Assembly (NCBI RefSeq): GCF_018613605.1
Contig: NZ_JAGGPU010000013.1
Location: 1-64,000 of the forward strand
Source of the DNA: Pedobacter sp. ISL-64
GTDB lineage: Bacteria; Bacteroidota; Bacteroidia; Sphingobacteriales; Sphingobacteriaceae
Length of the DNA stretch: 64,000 bases
Direction of reading: 5' to 3'
The notes beneath the pieces are model-generated. The model worked only from the letters and a program-made list of their open reading frames with translations. It was not told where the DNA came from and searched no databases. Position 1 is the first letter of the stretch. The number at the start of each line of letters is the position of its first letter. Made by a program: the position numbers and the translations under genes. Shown here piece by piece: positions 1-8,005 of the stretch.

Positions 1-182
1 ATTAGAAAAAAATAATAGCACCAGAAAATTCCAGAGCTACACATGATAAAATTCCTGAAGGAAGTTATCACTAAAACAAAGGTAAAGTTATTGTGCTGTT
101 TTACAAATGGAAAGCATTTAAATTAATGCTTCTCAGAAGATAAAATTTTATCAACTTTTATTTGCTTTTAAAGACAGTACCT

Positions 183-261
183 CTTTGCATTCCAAGTCCG
201 CGCTACGCTGTGGGCTTTACATTGCAATCGGGTTTATGAACAAAGGTTAGTGCATCCTGCA
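183..261. repeat. 79-bp direct repeat, copy 1
   Basis: Nearly identical to 518-596, differing mainly at one base near the end. It starts CTTTGCATTCCAAGTCCGCG and ends in CCTGCA. The two copies lie 335 bp apart in gene-free DNA. Function unknown. Confidence 0.85.
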
Positions 262-281
262 ACCGCTAATATGAAAAGCTG

Positions 282-401
282 TTTTAGCCCATTAGCCCCG
301 GTTGAAGCGTTACCCTGCAGCGACGAGGTACGAGGAAGCGAAGCGGAAGACGGGAGGGAAATTTAGTGTGTCGCAGAAGCCTTGCGCTCCAAAATATAAC
401 A
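282..401. repeat. Dispersed repeat family B, copy 1
   Basis: About 120 bp, containing ATTAGCCCCGGTTGAAG, GAGGTACGAGGAAGCGAAGC and TGCGCTCCAAAA. Other copies are at 590-681 (partial), 12289-12412 and 12607-12729, so the family is shared by gene-free spacers 12 kb apart. Confidence 0.8.
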
Positions 402-517
402 ATACAGCAATAAAATTAATCCTATCAGTTGGTTCTCACCGACCGAAAACGGAATTGTTTGTATATATTGAAATTGGGAAATGGAGGGCTTGTGGTTCTT
501 GGCCGCTGATAGCCCCG

Positions 518-596
518 CTTTGCATTCCAAGTCCGCGCTACGCTGTGGGCTTTACATTGCAATCGGGTTTATGAACAAAGGTTAGTGCACCCTGCA
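518..596. repeat. 79-bp direct repeat, copy 2
   Basis: Second copy of the repeat at 183-261. It runs directly into a second repeat family at its CCTGCAGCGACGAGG end, so two repeat types are joined head to tail. Confidence 0.85.
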
Positions 597-681
597 GCGA
601 CGAGGTACGAGGAAGCGAAGCGTATAAGCGTAAAACGGGAAGAAATTTAGTTTCTTACAGAAGCCTTGCGCTCCAAAACAT
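590..681. repeat. Dispersed repeat family B, partial copy 2
   Basis: Lacks the left part of the family (the ATTAGCCCCGG end) but keeps CCTGCAGCGACGAGGTACGA and the CTTGCGCTCCAAAA end. Confidence 0.75.
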
Positions 682-861
682 AAGCCTGCAGTGCCTAAAT
701 TTGTCAGTCTGCGCCTAGTCGAAGACCCCTGGATGCGTTCAATCATGTACGGCTTATCTTATCATTTGTCACCTCACCGAGTCAACCATACAACTACCCT
801 TCTTTACTTTCCCTTTACACATCTTCGTCGTATCTTTATTAATCAAAAAAAAGGAAGATAT

Positions 862-1350
862 ATGAATACTGAAAAAGCCATTCTTGCAGGAGGCTGCTTT
901 TGGGGAGTAGAAGAACTGCTCCGTCATTACCCAGGTGTTACCTCAACAGTTGTTGGATACACTGGTGGTGATGTTCCCAATGCCACTTACCGGAACCATG
1001 GCACACATGCCGAAGCCATTGAAGTTACCTTTGATCCAACTGTTTTAACCTATCGTAAATTATTAGAATACTTCTTCCAGATCCACGATCCGAGCACACG
1101 CAACAGACAGGGAAATGATGTGGGTACCTCGTACCGCTCAGCTATTTTTTACAATAGCGAAGAACAGAAAAACACCGCAAATGCATTAATTGCCGAGTTA
1201 GATGCGTCTGGCAAATGGCCTGGCAAAATTGTAACCGAGGTGGTACCGGAAACCGATTTCTGGAATGCTGAAGAAGAACACCAGGATTATTTACAGAAAA
1301 ACCCTTACGGTTATACCTGCCATTTCGAGAGGCCGGATTGGAAACTGTAG
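862..1350 (+). CDS. msrA: Peptide methionine sulfoxide reductase A
   Basis: Reduces methionine-S-sulfoxide in proteins, a cytoplasmic oxidative-damage repair step. The 162-residue product has the family active-site motif GCFWGVEE with catalytic Cys12, the block GNDVGTSYRSAIFY, and a C-terminal YGYTCHFERPDWKL whose Cys may act as resolving cysteine (inference). The frame is open further upstream to 691, but that part is unlike MsrA. The ATG at 862 follows AAAGGAAGATAT and gives normal family length, so I chose it. No partner MsrB lies nearby; the gene appears monocistronic. Confidence 0.95.
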   Translation: MNTEKAILAGGCFWGVEELLRHYPGVTSTVVGYTGGDVPNATYRNHGTHAEAIEVTFDPTVLTYRKLLEYFFQIHDPSTRNRQGNDVGTSYRSAIFYNSEEQKNTANALIAELDASGKWPGKIVTEVVPETDFWNAEEEHQDYLQKNPYGYTCHFERPDWKL

Positions 1351-1359
1351 GCACAATAC

Positions 1360-1440
1360 CGTCATTGCGAGGCACGAAGCAATCCTAATGCTTTAGTCTG
1401 TAGCGATCGTGGTAAGATTGCTTCGTACCTCGCAATGACG
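1360..1440. repeat. Imperfect 25-bp inverted repeat (REP-like)
   Basis: Arms 1360-1384 and 1416-1440 are near-perfect reverse complements (CGTCATTGCGAGG... and ...CCTCGCAATGACG), able to form a long stem. The same arm sequence recurs near 30671-30701. Placed just after msrA, it resembles dispersed REP-type elements; it may also slow or end transcription (inference). Confidence 0.8.
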
Positions 1441-1489
1441 TACAAAAACAAAGAGGCAATTTTCTCATCGAAAATTGCCGCATCCCCGT

Positions 1490-1509
1490 GGTCTGTGTCC
1501 CCACAGACC
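1490..1509. repeat. 20-bp palindromic repeat (GGTCTGTG family)
   Basis: Reads GGTCTGTGTCCCCACAGACC, an imperfect palindrome. Related copies are at 1622-1641, 6615-6634, 6779-6798, 6896-6915 and 7134-7153. Confidence 0.75.
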
Positions 1510-1621
1510 ACCTAGATTCTTAGAAAAGATTTATCCATTTCGTTGCACTTCAGGAATGACGATATAGGTTCATCTTCATTTCCGTAATGGAGAAATCCTT
1601 GATGTACGTATAAAAACAAAT

Positions 1622-1641
1622 GGTCTGTGAGGACACAGACC
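1622..1641. repeat. 20-bp palindromic repeat (GGTCTGTG family)
   Basis: Reads GGTCTGTGAGGACACAGACC, same family as 1490-1509. It lies between msrA and the convergent phosphoesterase gene. Confidence 0.75.
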
Positions 1642-1656
1642 ATGGAAGCAAATTAT

Positions 1657-1697
1657 AAAAAAGGCAATTTTCTTAATCGAAAATTGCCTTTTTGTTT
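1657..1697. terminator. Bidirectional hairpin terminator
   Basis: AAAAAAGGCAATTTTC, a short loop, then GAAAATTGCCTTTTTG: a strong stem flanked by A and T runs, between the convergent msrA and phosphoesterase genes, so it can serve both strands. A decayed copy of the same stem lies at about 1453-1479. Confidence 0.85.
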
Positions 1698-1719
1698 AAA
1701 ATGAGCTTATAATTAAGCC

Positions 1720-4161
1720 CTAGTCGTCATCATCTTTTTTCTTTTTCTCGAGGATCACAAAAGCACTCCGTTTTGGTGCTGGCATTACAGATTGTTCCCC
1801 TTTAACCGATTTCCATACCACTTCGTTTAAATCTAAATCTGGTGCCGAATCTTCTTTGGCAAAATTGAACAGTTCGGAACGTCTGCTGCTCTCATTCACC
1901 GCCACATTCCGCGTATCTAAATCAATAAGCGGCTGAATCACATTATAAGGTGTAAAATCAGGCGTAGCCGTAAAACATTCATACAGTGGCATAGCTGCAG
2001 CATCGTATTGGCTCATTGGTGGCAAACCTAAAATAAGTTCCATTGTTCTTAAAAATCCGGAAGTAGAATACATCGTATGAACAGGCGTATTCCGCTTAAC
2101 GTAAGGGCCAACCACATATGCTGGCGAACGGTGTGCATCAACATGATCGGGGCCATTCTGTGCATCATCTTCCAAAATAAAAACAACCGATTCTTTCCAG
2201 ATTGAGCTATGCGATAAATGCTCTAAAATACGGCCCACAGCTAAATCGTTATCAGCAACTGCGGCCTGTGGCGAGTATTTACCTTTCTTTTGTCCGCTGG
2301 TATGATCGTTAGATATTCTTAAGGTATTAAACTGAGGTACAACACCTGCAACCAGTAACGAATCGAAATCGTGCTGCCAGGCATCTACCCGAACCTGATC
2401 TTTAATATCCATATCAAAACCCGGTGAAGCGGCACACATATGGCCCTGTAGCGATTTAATATTCGCTTTCCCATAATCGCCAAACTCACCATAACTGCGG
2501 TAGCTTACCCCTGCCCTTTGGCAGTAATCCCAAATAAAACCACCTTTTGGGTAAGTAACCGGCCTGCCGCCTTCGAAGGTGGTACTTCCGCCGCGTGCAC
2601 CGTAACTGGTAGGCCATGTTTTCTCAACTACATCTGTGGCATAAGCGGCCATGCTCCAGTTGTGCCCATCGGCACTTACCTCTGCATCAACATAGAAATT
2701 ATCAAGCAGCACATAGTTTTCGGCAAAGGCATGCTGGTTAGGTGTAATTTTTCTACCGAAAAGTGTTAACGTAGAATCGCCGTTTCCTTTTGGTAAATCG
2801 CCAAGCACCTGATCGTAGGTCCTATTTTCTTTAATGATATAAAAAACATGTTTAATTGGCGATTTTTCGCCCTGTTTACGTGGAATAGGATTTCCGGCTT
2901 CACCATCGGCCATGATAGTCCGCTTATCAGTAAAGGGCGTATTGGCATACACCTGTTTGGTATATGCTTTTAACTGCTCAGGTTTTGGTGCATCAATAAA
3001 AGATAAGGTTCCTTTAAACAAACCGGCAATATACTGCAGCCGGCTATTGGCTGTACTTCCCATGTGGTAGCCACTATTATCGACTTTAGAAATAGGTTGT
3101 GGCCCTTGAGGGTTAGCCATAGGTGTATTGCCCTTACCGTTTGTAACCAAAATTTTCGAGCCCAAAACCTTAACGCTTGTTGGGTACCAGCCTACCGGGA
3201 TAAAACCCTGACTTAAACTTAATCCAGGTTTGCTCACATCAAAAACTGCCAAACAGTTGTTATCTGCATTGGCGATGTACAAAGTCTTCTCGTTGGTACT
3301 TAAAGCTAAACCATTGGTGGTAGAACCCGTTAACTGCGTGGCATAAAGTGTAGTGGCAATGGTTTCGATTACCTTATTATTCGAAGTATTGATCACCGAA
3401 ACGGTATTATCGTTCGCATTGGCTACGAATAAAATATTTCCTTTTTTATTAAGCAATAGTTCATTTGGGTGATCGCCAACAGGAATGCGCTGTAAGATGC
3501 TTTCTGAAACTAAATCGATAACCGCAACAGATTTTCCACCCCAGAGTGAAACGTATAATTTACTTTCATCTGCAGATAAAACACAACTGTAGGCAATTGC
3601 AGGAAGCTGGATTTTTTTCAGGATCTGCTTTTCTGTGGGGTTGATAATGTATAAACTGCTGTCTTCTTTGGTTACCGTATATAACTTACTGTTGTTTTTG
3701 TTTACAACAATCCCCGCCGGACTGATTTTTCCCTTTGGCCAAATGGGACCTAGTTTAATCGTATCGCTTTTGCCTAATTTATCGTTCTGGATATTAAAAT
3801 CTAAAATCCAGTTGTCGTTACCGCCTGAAGCGTAAAGGTGTTTTTCGTCTTTACTAAAAGCAATGCCGTACCAAGATTTACTTAACACTTTTTCATCGAT
3901 AATCTTTTCTGTTTTGGCATCAAGCAATTGCAGCGACTGGGTACTTTGTCCGTTGTTGGTAATGGCAAGATATTTACCCGAGGCGCTGAGCTGCATGTTT
4001 AAAGGCAAATCGCCCAATTGCAGCGAATGCCCTGCCGGACTCAGCTTCCACCCATTAGGCAGTAAAATCTGTTGCGTACTTTCGTTTTTGCCTGGCCATT
4101 GTGCAAATCCTTTCTGGATGAACAGGAAACCGAATAATATAAATATATATGATTTTTTCAT
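1720..4161 (-). CDS. YncE-type beta-propeller fused to phosphoesterase, exported
   Basis: About 813 residues. A signal peptide (MKKSYIFILFGFLFIQKGFA) is followed by a YVTN/YncE-like beta-propeller (roughly residues 30-380, repeated motifs such as LFVANANDNTVSVINT) and a C-terminal alkaline-phosphatase-superfamily phosphoesterase domain (about 430-760: IKENRTYDQVLGD, SADGHNWSM, FILEDDAQNGPDHVDAHRSP with likely metal ligands). The family includes bacterial acid phosphatases and phospholipase C-like enzymes; the substrate is unknown. The frame extends 8 codons further, but the ATG at 4161 starts the signal peptide cleanly. It ends with an acidic EKKKKDDDD tail. It is the last gene of a three-gene minus-strand operon with the beta-barrel-like protein and the metallophosphatase. 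Confidence 0.9.
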   Translation of the reverse strand: MKKSYIFILFGFLFIQKGFAQWPGKNESTQQILLPNGWKLSPAGHSLQLGDLPLNMQLSASGKYLAITNNGQSTQSLQLLDAKTEKIIDEKVLSKSWYGIAFSKDEKHLYASGGNDNWILDFNIQNDKLGKSDTIKLGPIWPKGKISPAGIVVNKNNSKLYTVTKEDSSLYIINPTEKQILKKIQLPAIAYSCVLSADESKLYVSLWGGKSVAVIDLVSESILQRIPVGDHPNELLLNKKGNILFVANANDNTVSVINTSNNKVIETIATTLYATQLTGSTTNGLALSTNEKTLYIANADNNCLAVFDVSKPGLSLSQGFIPVGWYPTSVKVLGSKILVTNGKGNTPMANPQGPQPISKVDNSGYHMGSTANSRLQYIAGLFKGTLSFIDAPKPEQLKAYTKQVYANTPFTDKRTIMADGEAGNPIPRKQGEKSPIKHVFYIIKENRTYDQVLGDLPKGNGDSTLTLFGRKITPNQHAFAENYVLLDNFYVDAEVSADGHNWSMAAYATDVVEKTWPTSYGARGGSTTFEGGRPVTYPKGGFIWDYCQRAGVSYRSYGEFGDYGKANIKSLQGHMCAASPGFDMDIKDQVRVDAWQHDFDSLLVAGVVPQFNTLRISNDHTSGQKKGKYSPQAAVADNDLAVGRILEHLSHSSIWKESVVFILEDDAQNGPDHVDAHRSPAYVVGPYVKRNTPVHTMYSTSGFLRTMELILGLPPMSQYDAAAMPLYECFTATPDFTPYNVIQPLIDLDTRNVAVNESSRRSELFNFAKEDSAPDLDLNEVVWKSVKGEQSVMPAPKRSAFVILEKKKKDDDD

Positions 4162-4186
4162 TTTCTTAAATTGATGTAGCAACACC

Positions 4187-5026
4187 TTATCGATGAAGAT
4201 TAAAATTAACCAGGGCCCTGATGGTGTAACCGTTACCAGATGCTACGGAACCGATTTCGCGGATGGCCTCTGATGGGATTACCTGACTACGGGTTGCATA
4301 AAAAACAGGTCCGCCAGAAATAGAGAACGAAAGTTTCGAATGGTTTGGTTCCAGATTGATTGATGGCCCGATCATTACCTTTGCACCACCTTCTGCCTCG
4401 TCCTTTTCCCAAAAGCCTTCTAAATCTTGACCTAAGGCTTCGAAGCCAAGGTATAAAACGTTAGAAACACGATGCTGATACCCAAAACTGCTTATAAAAT
4501 CGAGCTTATCCCTTGTTTTATCAAAAGCTTTTTCAAAGCGAAGGTTACCCGCCATTCTCCAGTTTGTCTGATCAAATGAAGCGGTAATCCTGCTAATTGC
4601 CGAACCAACACTCGACCAGTCTCTGCTTAAACCTAAGCCTGCACCTAACCTAAAACCAGTTATGCCTTTACTGCCCACTAAATCTCTAATTACCTCAGCC
4701 TGTTGCGCAGAGGTTACTCCGCCAGAATTGGCAAAACCGATTGCTGCTGTTGCATACAAGGTAAACCTGCTGCCTAAATAGCCCTTAACACCAAACTGTT
4801 GCCCTAAACCATCATAACCGAACTGTCCATTGGTTCTTTCGCCATAACTTCCTGAATAATGGATATTCCAACGGGGATTTTCTGCAGTTAAGGTATTCAG
4901 CGAAAACAGAAAGGGCTGAGCGGCATCAGTTCCTGTTTTGATTTCGGGCTTGGCTTCATTTATTTTCTGTGCGGCACAGCTTAAAACGGTACCAGCAAAA
5001 ATGAGCATCAAAATTGTCTTTTTCAT
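4187..5026 (-). CDS. Putative outer-membrane lipoprotein, beta-barrel-like
   Basis: 279 residues, family not recognised. The N-terminus MKKTILMLIFAGTVLSCAAQ has a lipobox-like LSC with Cys17, pointing to a lipoprotein. The rest is rich in alternating aromatic and polar strands with many Gly and Arg, as in small outer-membrane barrels, and it ends FNLHR. It lies between two secreted phosphoesterases with short gaps (25 bp to the next gene's chosen start, 16 bp from the preceding gene), so it probably acts with them in phosphate-ester use at the cell surface (inference). Confidence 0.8.
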   Translation of the reverse strand: MKKTILMLIFAGTVLSCAAQKINEAKPEIKTGTDAAQPFLFSLNTLTAENPRWNIHYSGSYGERTNGQFGYDGLGQQFGVKGYLGSRFTLYATAAIGFANSGGVTSAQQAEVIRDLVGSKGITGFRLGAGLGLSRDWSSVGSAISRITASFDQTNWRMAGNLRFEKAFDKTRDKLDFISSFGYQHRVSNVLYLGFEALGQDLEGFWEKDEAEGGAKVMIGPSINLEPNHSKLSFSISGGPVFYATRSQVIPSEAIREIGSVASGNGYTIRALVNFNLHR

Positions 5027-5042
5027 TGCGATGATCTATCAA

Positions 5043-5885
5043 TTAAAATTTGGTTTCATTTAATAGTGGCGATTGACTTGCATTTACCTGATAAGTCTGG
5101 ATCTTATCATTTTCATCAACCTCTACAATGCGGTAACCTTTATAGGCCGTACCCCAGTTTCCACCGATGTGCGCATCAAAAAAGTGTGGCAGTTTATCGG
5201 TATAAAAAACAGCATCAAGGCTGTGGTCGTGCCCATGGAATACCGCTTTTACGTTTGCATAACTGTGCAACAGTTTAATCGTATCCGGACATTCTATAAA
5301 AGGGCTTTCGGGAACCCAGAAATGAGGAGGAATGTGCAACACCACAAAAACAGTTTTCAGGTTTTTAAACTTATCGAGTTCCTGTTTTAAAAAATCGTTA
5401 TTAGGGCATAAATAAGTGCCTTTGGTATCAGATGTATTGGCCAAAACAAAACCTACTCCATTTTTTTCGAAAGAAAAGTTATCCTCATAGCCAAAAACCG
5501 ATTTCCAGATCTTTGCATCGGCATGATCGTGATTACCCGGAATGGCATAAAAAGGAACTTTAAGTTTATCGTAATATTCCTTTTTTACTTCTGATAAGAG
5601 TTCCGGGCGATCGTGTACAAGATCTCCGTTAATGATCACAAAATTGAGGGGGTTTTTATCGTGCGATTCATTTAACCACTTCACAATATTCTCATGGTGC
5701 AATTTGTACTCCGTTCCAGGCTGCCCATAATGTCCATCTGATGCAATAGCGAAACGTAATTTTGGTGCTTTGCCCAGTCTGGCAGGTGCCGTGTGTTCTT
5801 CTGCAAATGAAGACAGAACCGGCGAAATACTGGCCACTACAGCAGCAGCCAAACTATTTTTCAAAAAAAATCGTCTGTTAGACAT
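5043..5885 (-). CDS. Tat-exported calcineurin-like metallophosphoesterase
   Basis: 280 residues with a twin-arginine signal (NRRFFLKNSLAAAVVASISP; R4, R5), so it probably folds in the cytoplasm before export. It shows the whole metallophosphoesterase motif series: DGHYGQ, GDLVHDRP, GNHDH, HIPPH and FHGHDHS, which bind a dinuclear metal centre. The substrate cannot be told; 3',5'-cyclic or other phosphodiesters are typical of the family. It is the first gene of the minus-strand operon 5885-1720. Confidence 0.93.
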   Translation of the reverse strand: MSNRRFFLKNSLAAAVVASISPVLSSFAEEHTAPARLGKAPKLRFAIASDGHYGQPGTEYKLHHENIVKWLNESHDKNPLNFVIINGDLVHDRPELLSEVKKEYYDKLKVPFYAIPGNHDHADAKIWKSVFGYEDNFSFEKNGVGFVLANTSDTKGTYLCPNNDFLKQELDKFKNLKTVFVVLHIPPHFWVPESPFIECPDTIKLLHSYANVKAVFHGHDHSLDAVFYTDKLPHFFDAHIGGNWGTAYKGYRIVEVDENDKIQTYQVNASQSPLLNETKF

Positions 5886-6084
5886 AAGGATGGGATATGT
5901 TTTGTATCAAAGCCCAATATTACCTTGGTTAGGCTTCTTAAACATAAATTTAATGTTATGATTAGGTTAACCGAAGCATATCTATGTATCAATTTTATAA
6001 CAGAACAGTGATTTTGCTAACTGGTTTTGACTATACAATTTGGCAATTTCAAAACAATTTAGGTGTAGCAGCGATTATCATAAT

Positions 6085-6525
6085 ATGAAACTACTCAAAT
6101 CCTTACTCGCGGGCTTCGCTGGTGCCGGAGCATTAAATATATTGCACGAAAGTGTAAGACGGATTGATCCTGATGCACCAAGGATTGATCTTTTAGGCGA
6201 ACAAGCCCTGTCAAGATCGATGAAAAGTTTAAATCTTGAAACGCCAAGTGGGAACAATCTTTATCTGGCCACCCTTGCTGGCGATATAGTGAGTAATGGT
6301 TTATATTATAGCGCTATAGGCTTTGGCAGCAAAAAAAATATTTATATAAAGGGTGCGTTAGCAGGACTTACAGCGGGTCTAGGGGCTATAAATATTCCCG
6401 ATAAAATTGGTTTGGACGATACGCCAGTAACCCATACGGATAAAACCAAAATATTAACCGTAACCTGGTATGTTATTGGTGGCTTAGTAACCGCAGCTGT
6501 TCTTAGCCGTTTACAACGGGCTTAA
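6085..6525 (+). CDS. Small membrane-associated protein, unknown
   Basis: About 146 residues from the ATG at 6085; an ATG 45 bp upstream would add a polar stretch that does not look native. It begins with a glycine/alanine-rich hydrophobic segment (KSLLAGFAGAGALNILHE), has a second hydrophobic, Gly-rich segment in the middle (IKGALAGLTAGLGAINI) and a third near the end (VTWYVIGGLVTAAVLSRL). No catalytic motif is visible. It stands alone between repeat-rich spacers. Coding style is like its neighbours, so I believe it is a real gene of unknown function. Confidence 0.75.
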   Translation: MKLLKSLLAGFAGAGALNILHESVRRIDPDAPRIDLLGEQALSRSMKSLNLETPSGNNLYLATLAGDIVSNGLYYSAIGFGSKKNIYIKGALAGLTAGLGAINIPDKIGLDDTPVTHTDKTKILTVTWYVIGGLVTAAVLSRLQRA

Positions 6526-7343
6526 TAAGATGAACCCATTACCCGGCTGTGTCCTTACAGAACGAAAAGCAAATAATTTCTGTCTATTGAATACTTGATA
6601 ATGGCCAACTGAAAGGTCTGTGAGGACACAGACCTTGGAGAAAGAGAAAAAAATTGCTGTTAGGTCTTCGACGGGCTCAGCCCGACAACTTTATTCAAAA
6701 TATAAATCAAGTGCACCTGTTCCGTGGCAAAAAAACAAACTACCAATCCAGAAAATATGAAAACAAAAGGTCCGTGGGGACACAGACCTTGGAGAAAGAG
6801 AAGGCCCATCCCTCGGCCTGTGTCCTCACAGAACGAAAAGCAATTAATTTCTACCTATTGAATATTTGATAAAAGCCAACTGGAAGGTCTGTGAGGACGC
6901 AGACCTTGGATTAGTGTTGAAAAACCGAACCTTGTCCCTGGTTTTTCATTGCTATTGCTACTAAAGGAGAAAGACCCTTCATTGCATTAAGGACGACAAA
7001 CCCCAAAATCGGGCGGCGAGCTCAGACCGATAACATTATCCAAGATAATAAACCAAGTGCACCTGTCCTGTGCTTTCCGTGTTTCCGTGGCAAAAAACAA
7101 ACTACCAATTCAGGAAAATTTCAAAAAACAAAAGGTCTGTGGGGACGCGGACCTTGGACAAAGAGAAAAAAATTGCTGTTAGGTCTTCGATGGGCTCAGA
7201 CCGACAATATTATTCAAAATAATAAAAACCAAGTGCACCTGTCCCGTGCTTTCTGTATTTCCGTGGCAAAAAACAAACTTCCAAATTCAGGAAACTTCCA
7301 AAAAACAAAAGGTCTGCGAGGATACCTTGGATTAGAATATTTA
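6526..7343. repeat. Repeat-rich spacer with three related ~170-bp units
   Basis: 818 bp without a credible gene. The palindrome GGTCTGTGAGGACACAGACC and variants occur at 6615, 6779, 6896, 7134 and, truncated, at 7311. Two copies head a longer unit running CTTGGAnAAAGAGAAAAAAA, then TTCGAnGGGCTCAGnCCGAC, then CAAGTGCACCTGT, then GTGGCAAAAAACAAACT. The units (6615-6778, a partial one ending near 7133, and 7134-7310) differ by small changes, as expected of an old tandem duplication. Open frames here are repeat sequence only. Confidence 0.8.
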
Positions 7344-7997
7344 TTAAAAGATAACAATCGCCTGCTTTATGACCAGGTAAGCTGCCAATGCGAACAAAAA
7401 TATCGCTATCGATTTATTGATAATTAAACTGCTCAGTGCAAATTTCTCCTGAATATAAGTTGCAAAATGCGCATATAAGTAAAGTGCGAGTGTAGAACCA
7501 ACGCCTGAGCCCAAACTAAAAATCACCAATGAAAGGTAATCCGTTTCAATCCATTGGTGTAAAATTACATAATTGCCAAAAAACAGCCAGAATGGAATTT
7601 GCACAGGGTTTAGCACCCCTAAAATTAACCCATATAAAACACTTCCACTGCGTTTATCTTCTTTTTTATTGCTTGTTTTAGGCACTTTTTTCCTGTTTTT
7701 CCAGGTAATGGTACCCATCACCAAAAACATCACAATCATAAAACAATCCACTAAAGTGCTTAAGCGAACTTCACTTACGGCCTCATTCGGATTGATATCG
7801 CTCATGGCCCAGCGGGCAAAACGCATCATCCCAAAGGTAAAAAACACTTCTACACAAGAGAAGGAAAGAATAAAGTACCAAACCTGCCGCATGCCCTTGT
7901 TAATAGCGAGCTGTGCAACGGTGAGATTAATATTGCCTGGCGGGATATAGCCCATGGCATTGAGAATGATGCCTATGAAAAACGTTAGAAAAAGCAT
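7344..7997 (-). CDS. LysE family translocator
   Basis: 217-residue inner-membrane protein with six hydrophobic segments and the family N-terminal pattern GYIPPGNINLTVAQLAINKG. LysE/RhtB-type transporters export amino acids or small metabolites; the substrate cannot be assigned. It follows uvrA on the same strand with an 8-bp gap, so the two are probably co-transcribed, although no functional link to DNA repair is known to me. Length and topology are normal for the family. Confidence 0.88.
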   Translation of the reverse strand: MLFLTFFIGIILNAMGYIPPGNINLTVAQLAINKGMRQVWYFILSFSCVEVFFTFGMMRFARWAMSDINPNEAVSEVRLSTLVDCFMIVMFLVMGTITWKNRKKVPKTSNKKEDKRSGSVLYGLILGVLNPVQIPFWLFFGNYVILHQWIETDYLSLVIFSLGSGVGSTLALYLYAHFATYIQEKFALSSLIINKSIAIFLFALAAYLVIKQAIVIF

Positions 7998-8005
7998 TGC
8001 CGAAA

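Larger units (their letters stand above)
1..861. other. Gene-free left edge with repeat copies
   Basis: I see no credible gene upstream of msrA. The longest open frame here is made of repeat sequence. The stretch contains two copies of a 79-bp repeat and two copies of a second repeat family that reappears near 12.3 and 12.6 kb. The first 180 bases are AT-rich and show nothing recognisable. Confidence 0.6.

Noticed and set aside
302..574. 90-codon plus-strand open frame at the left edge
   Set aside because: It lies wholly in repeat copies, and its translation has no protein-like features.
691..861. 57-codon extension of msrA
   Set aside because: Unlike MsrA, and it crosses repeat-derived sequence. 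The ATG at 862 has a ribosome-binding-like AAGGAAG.
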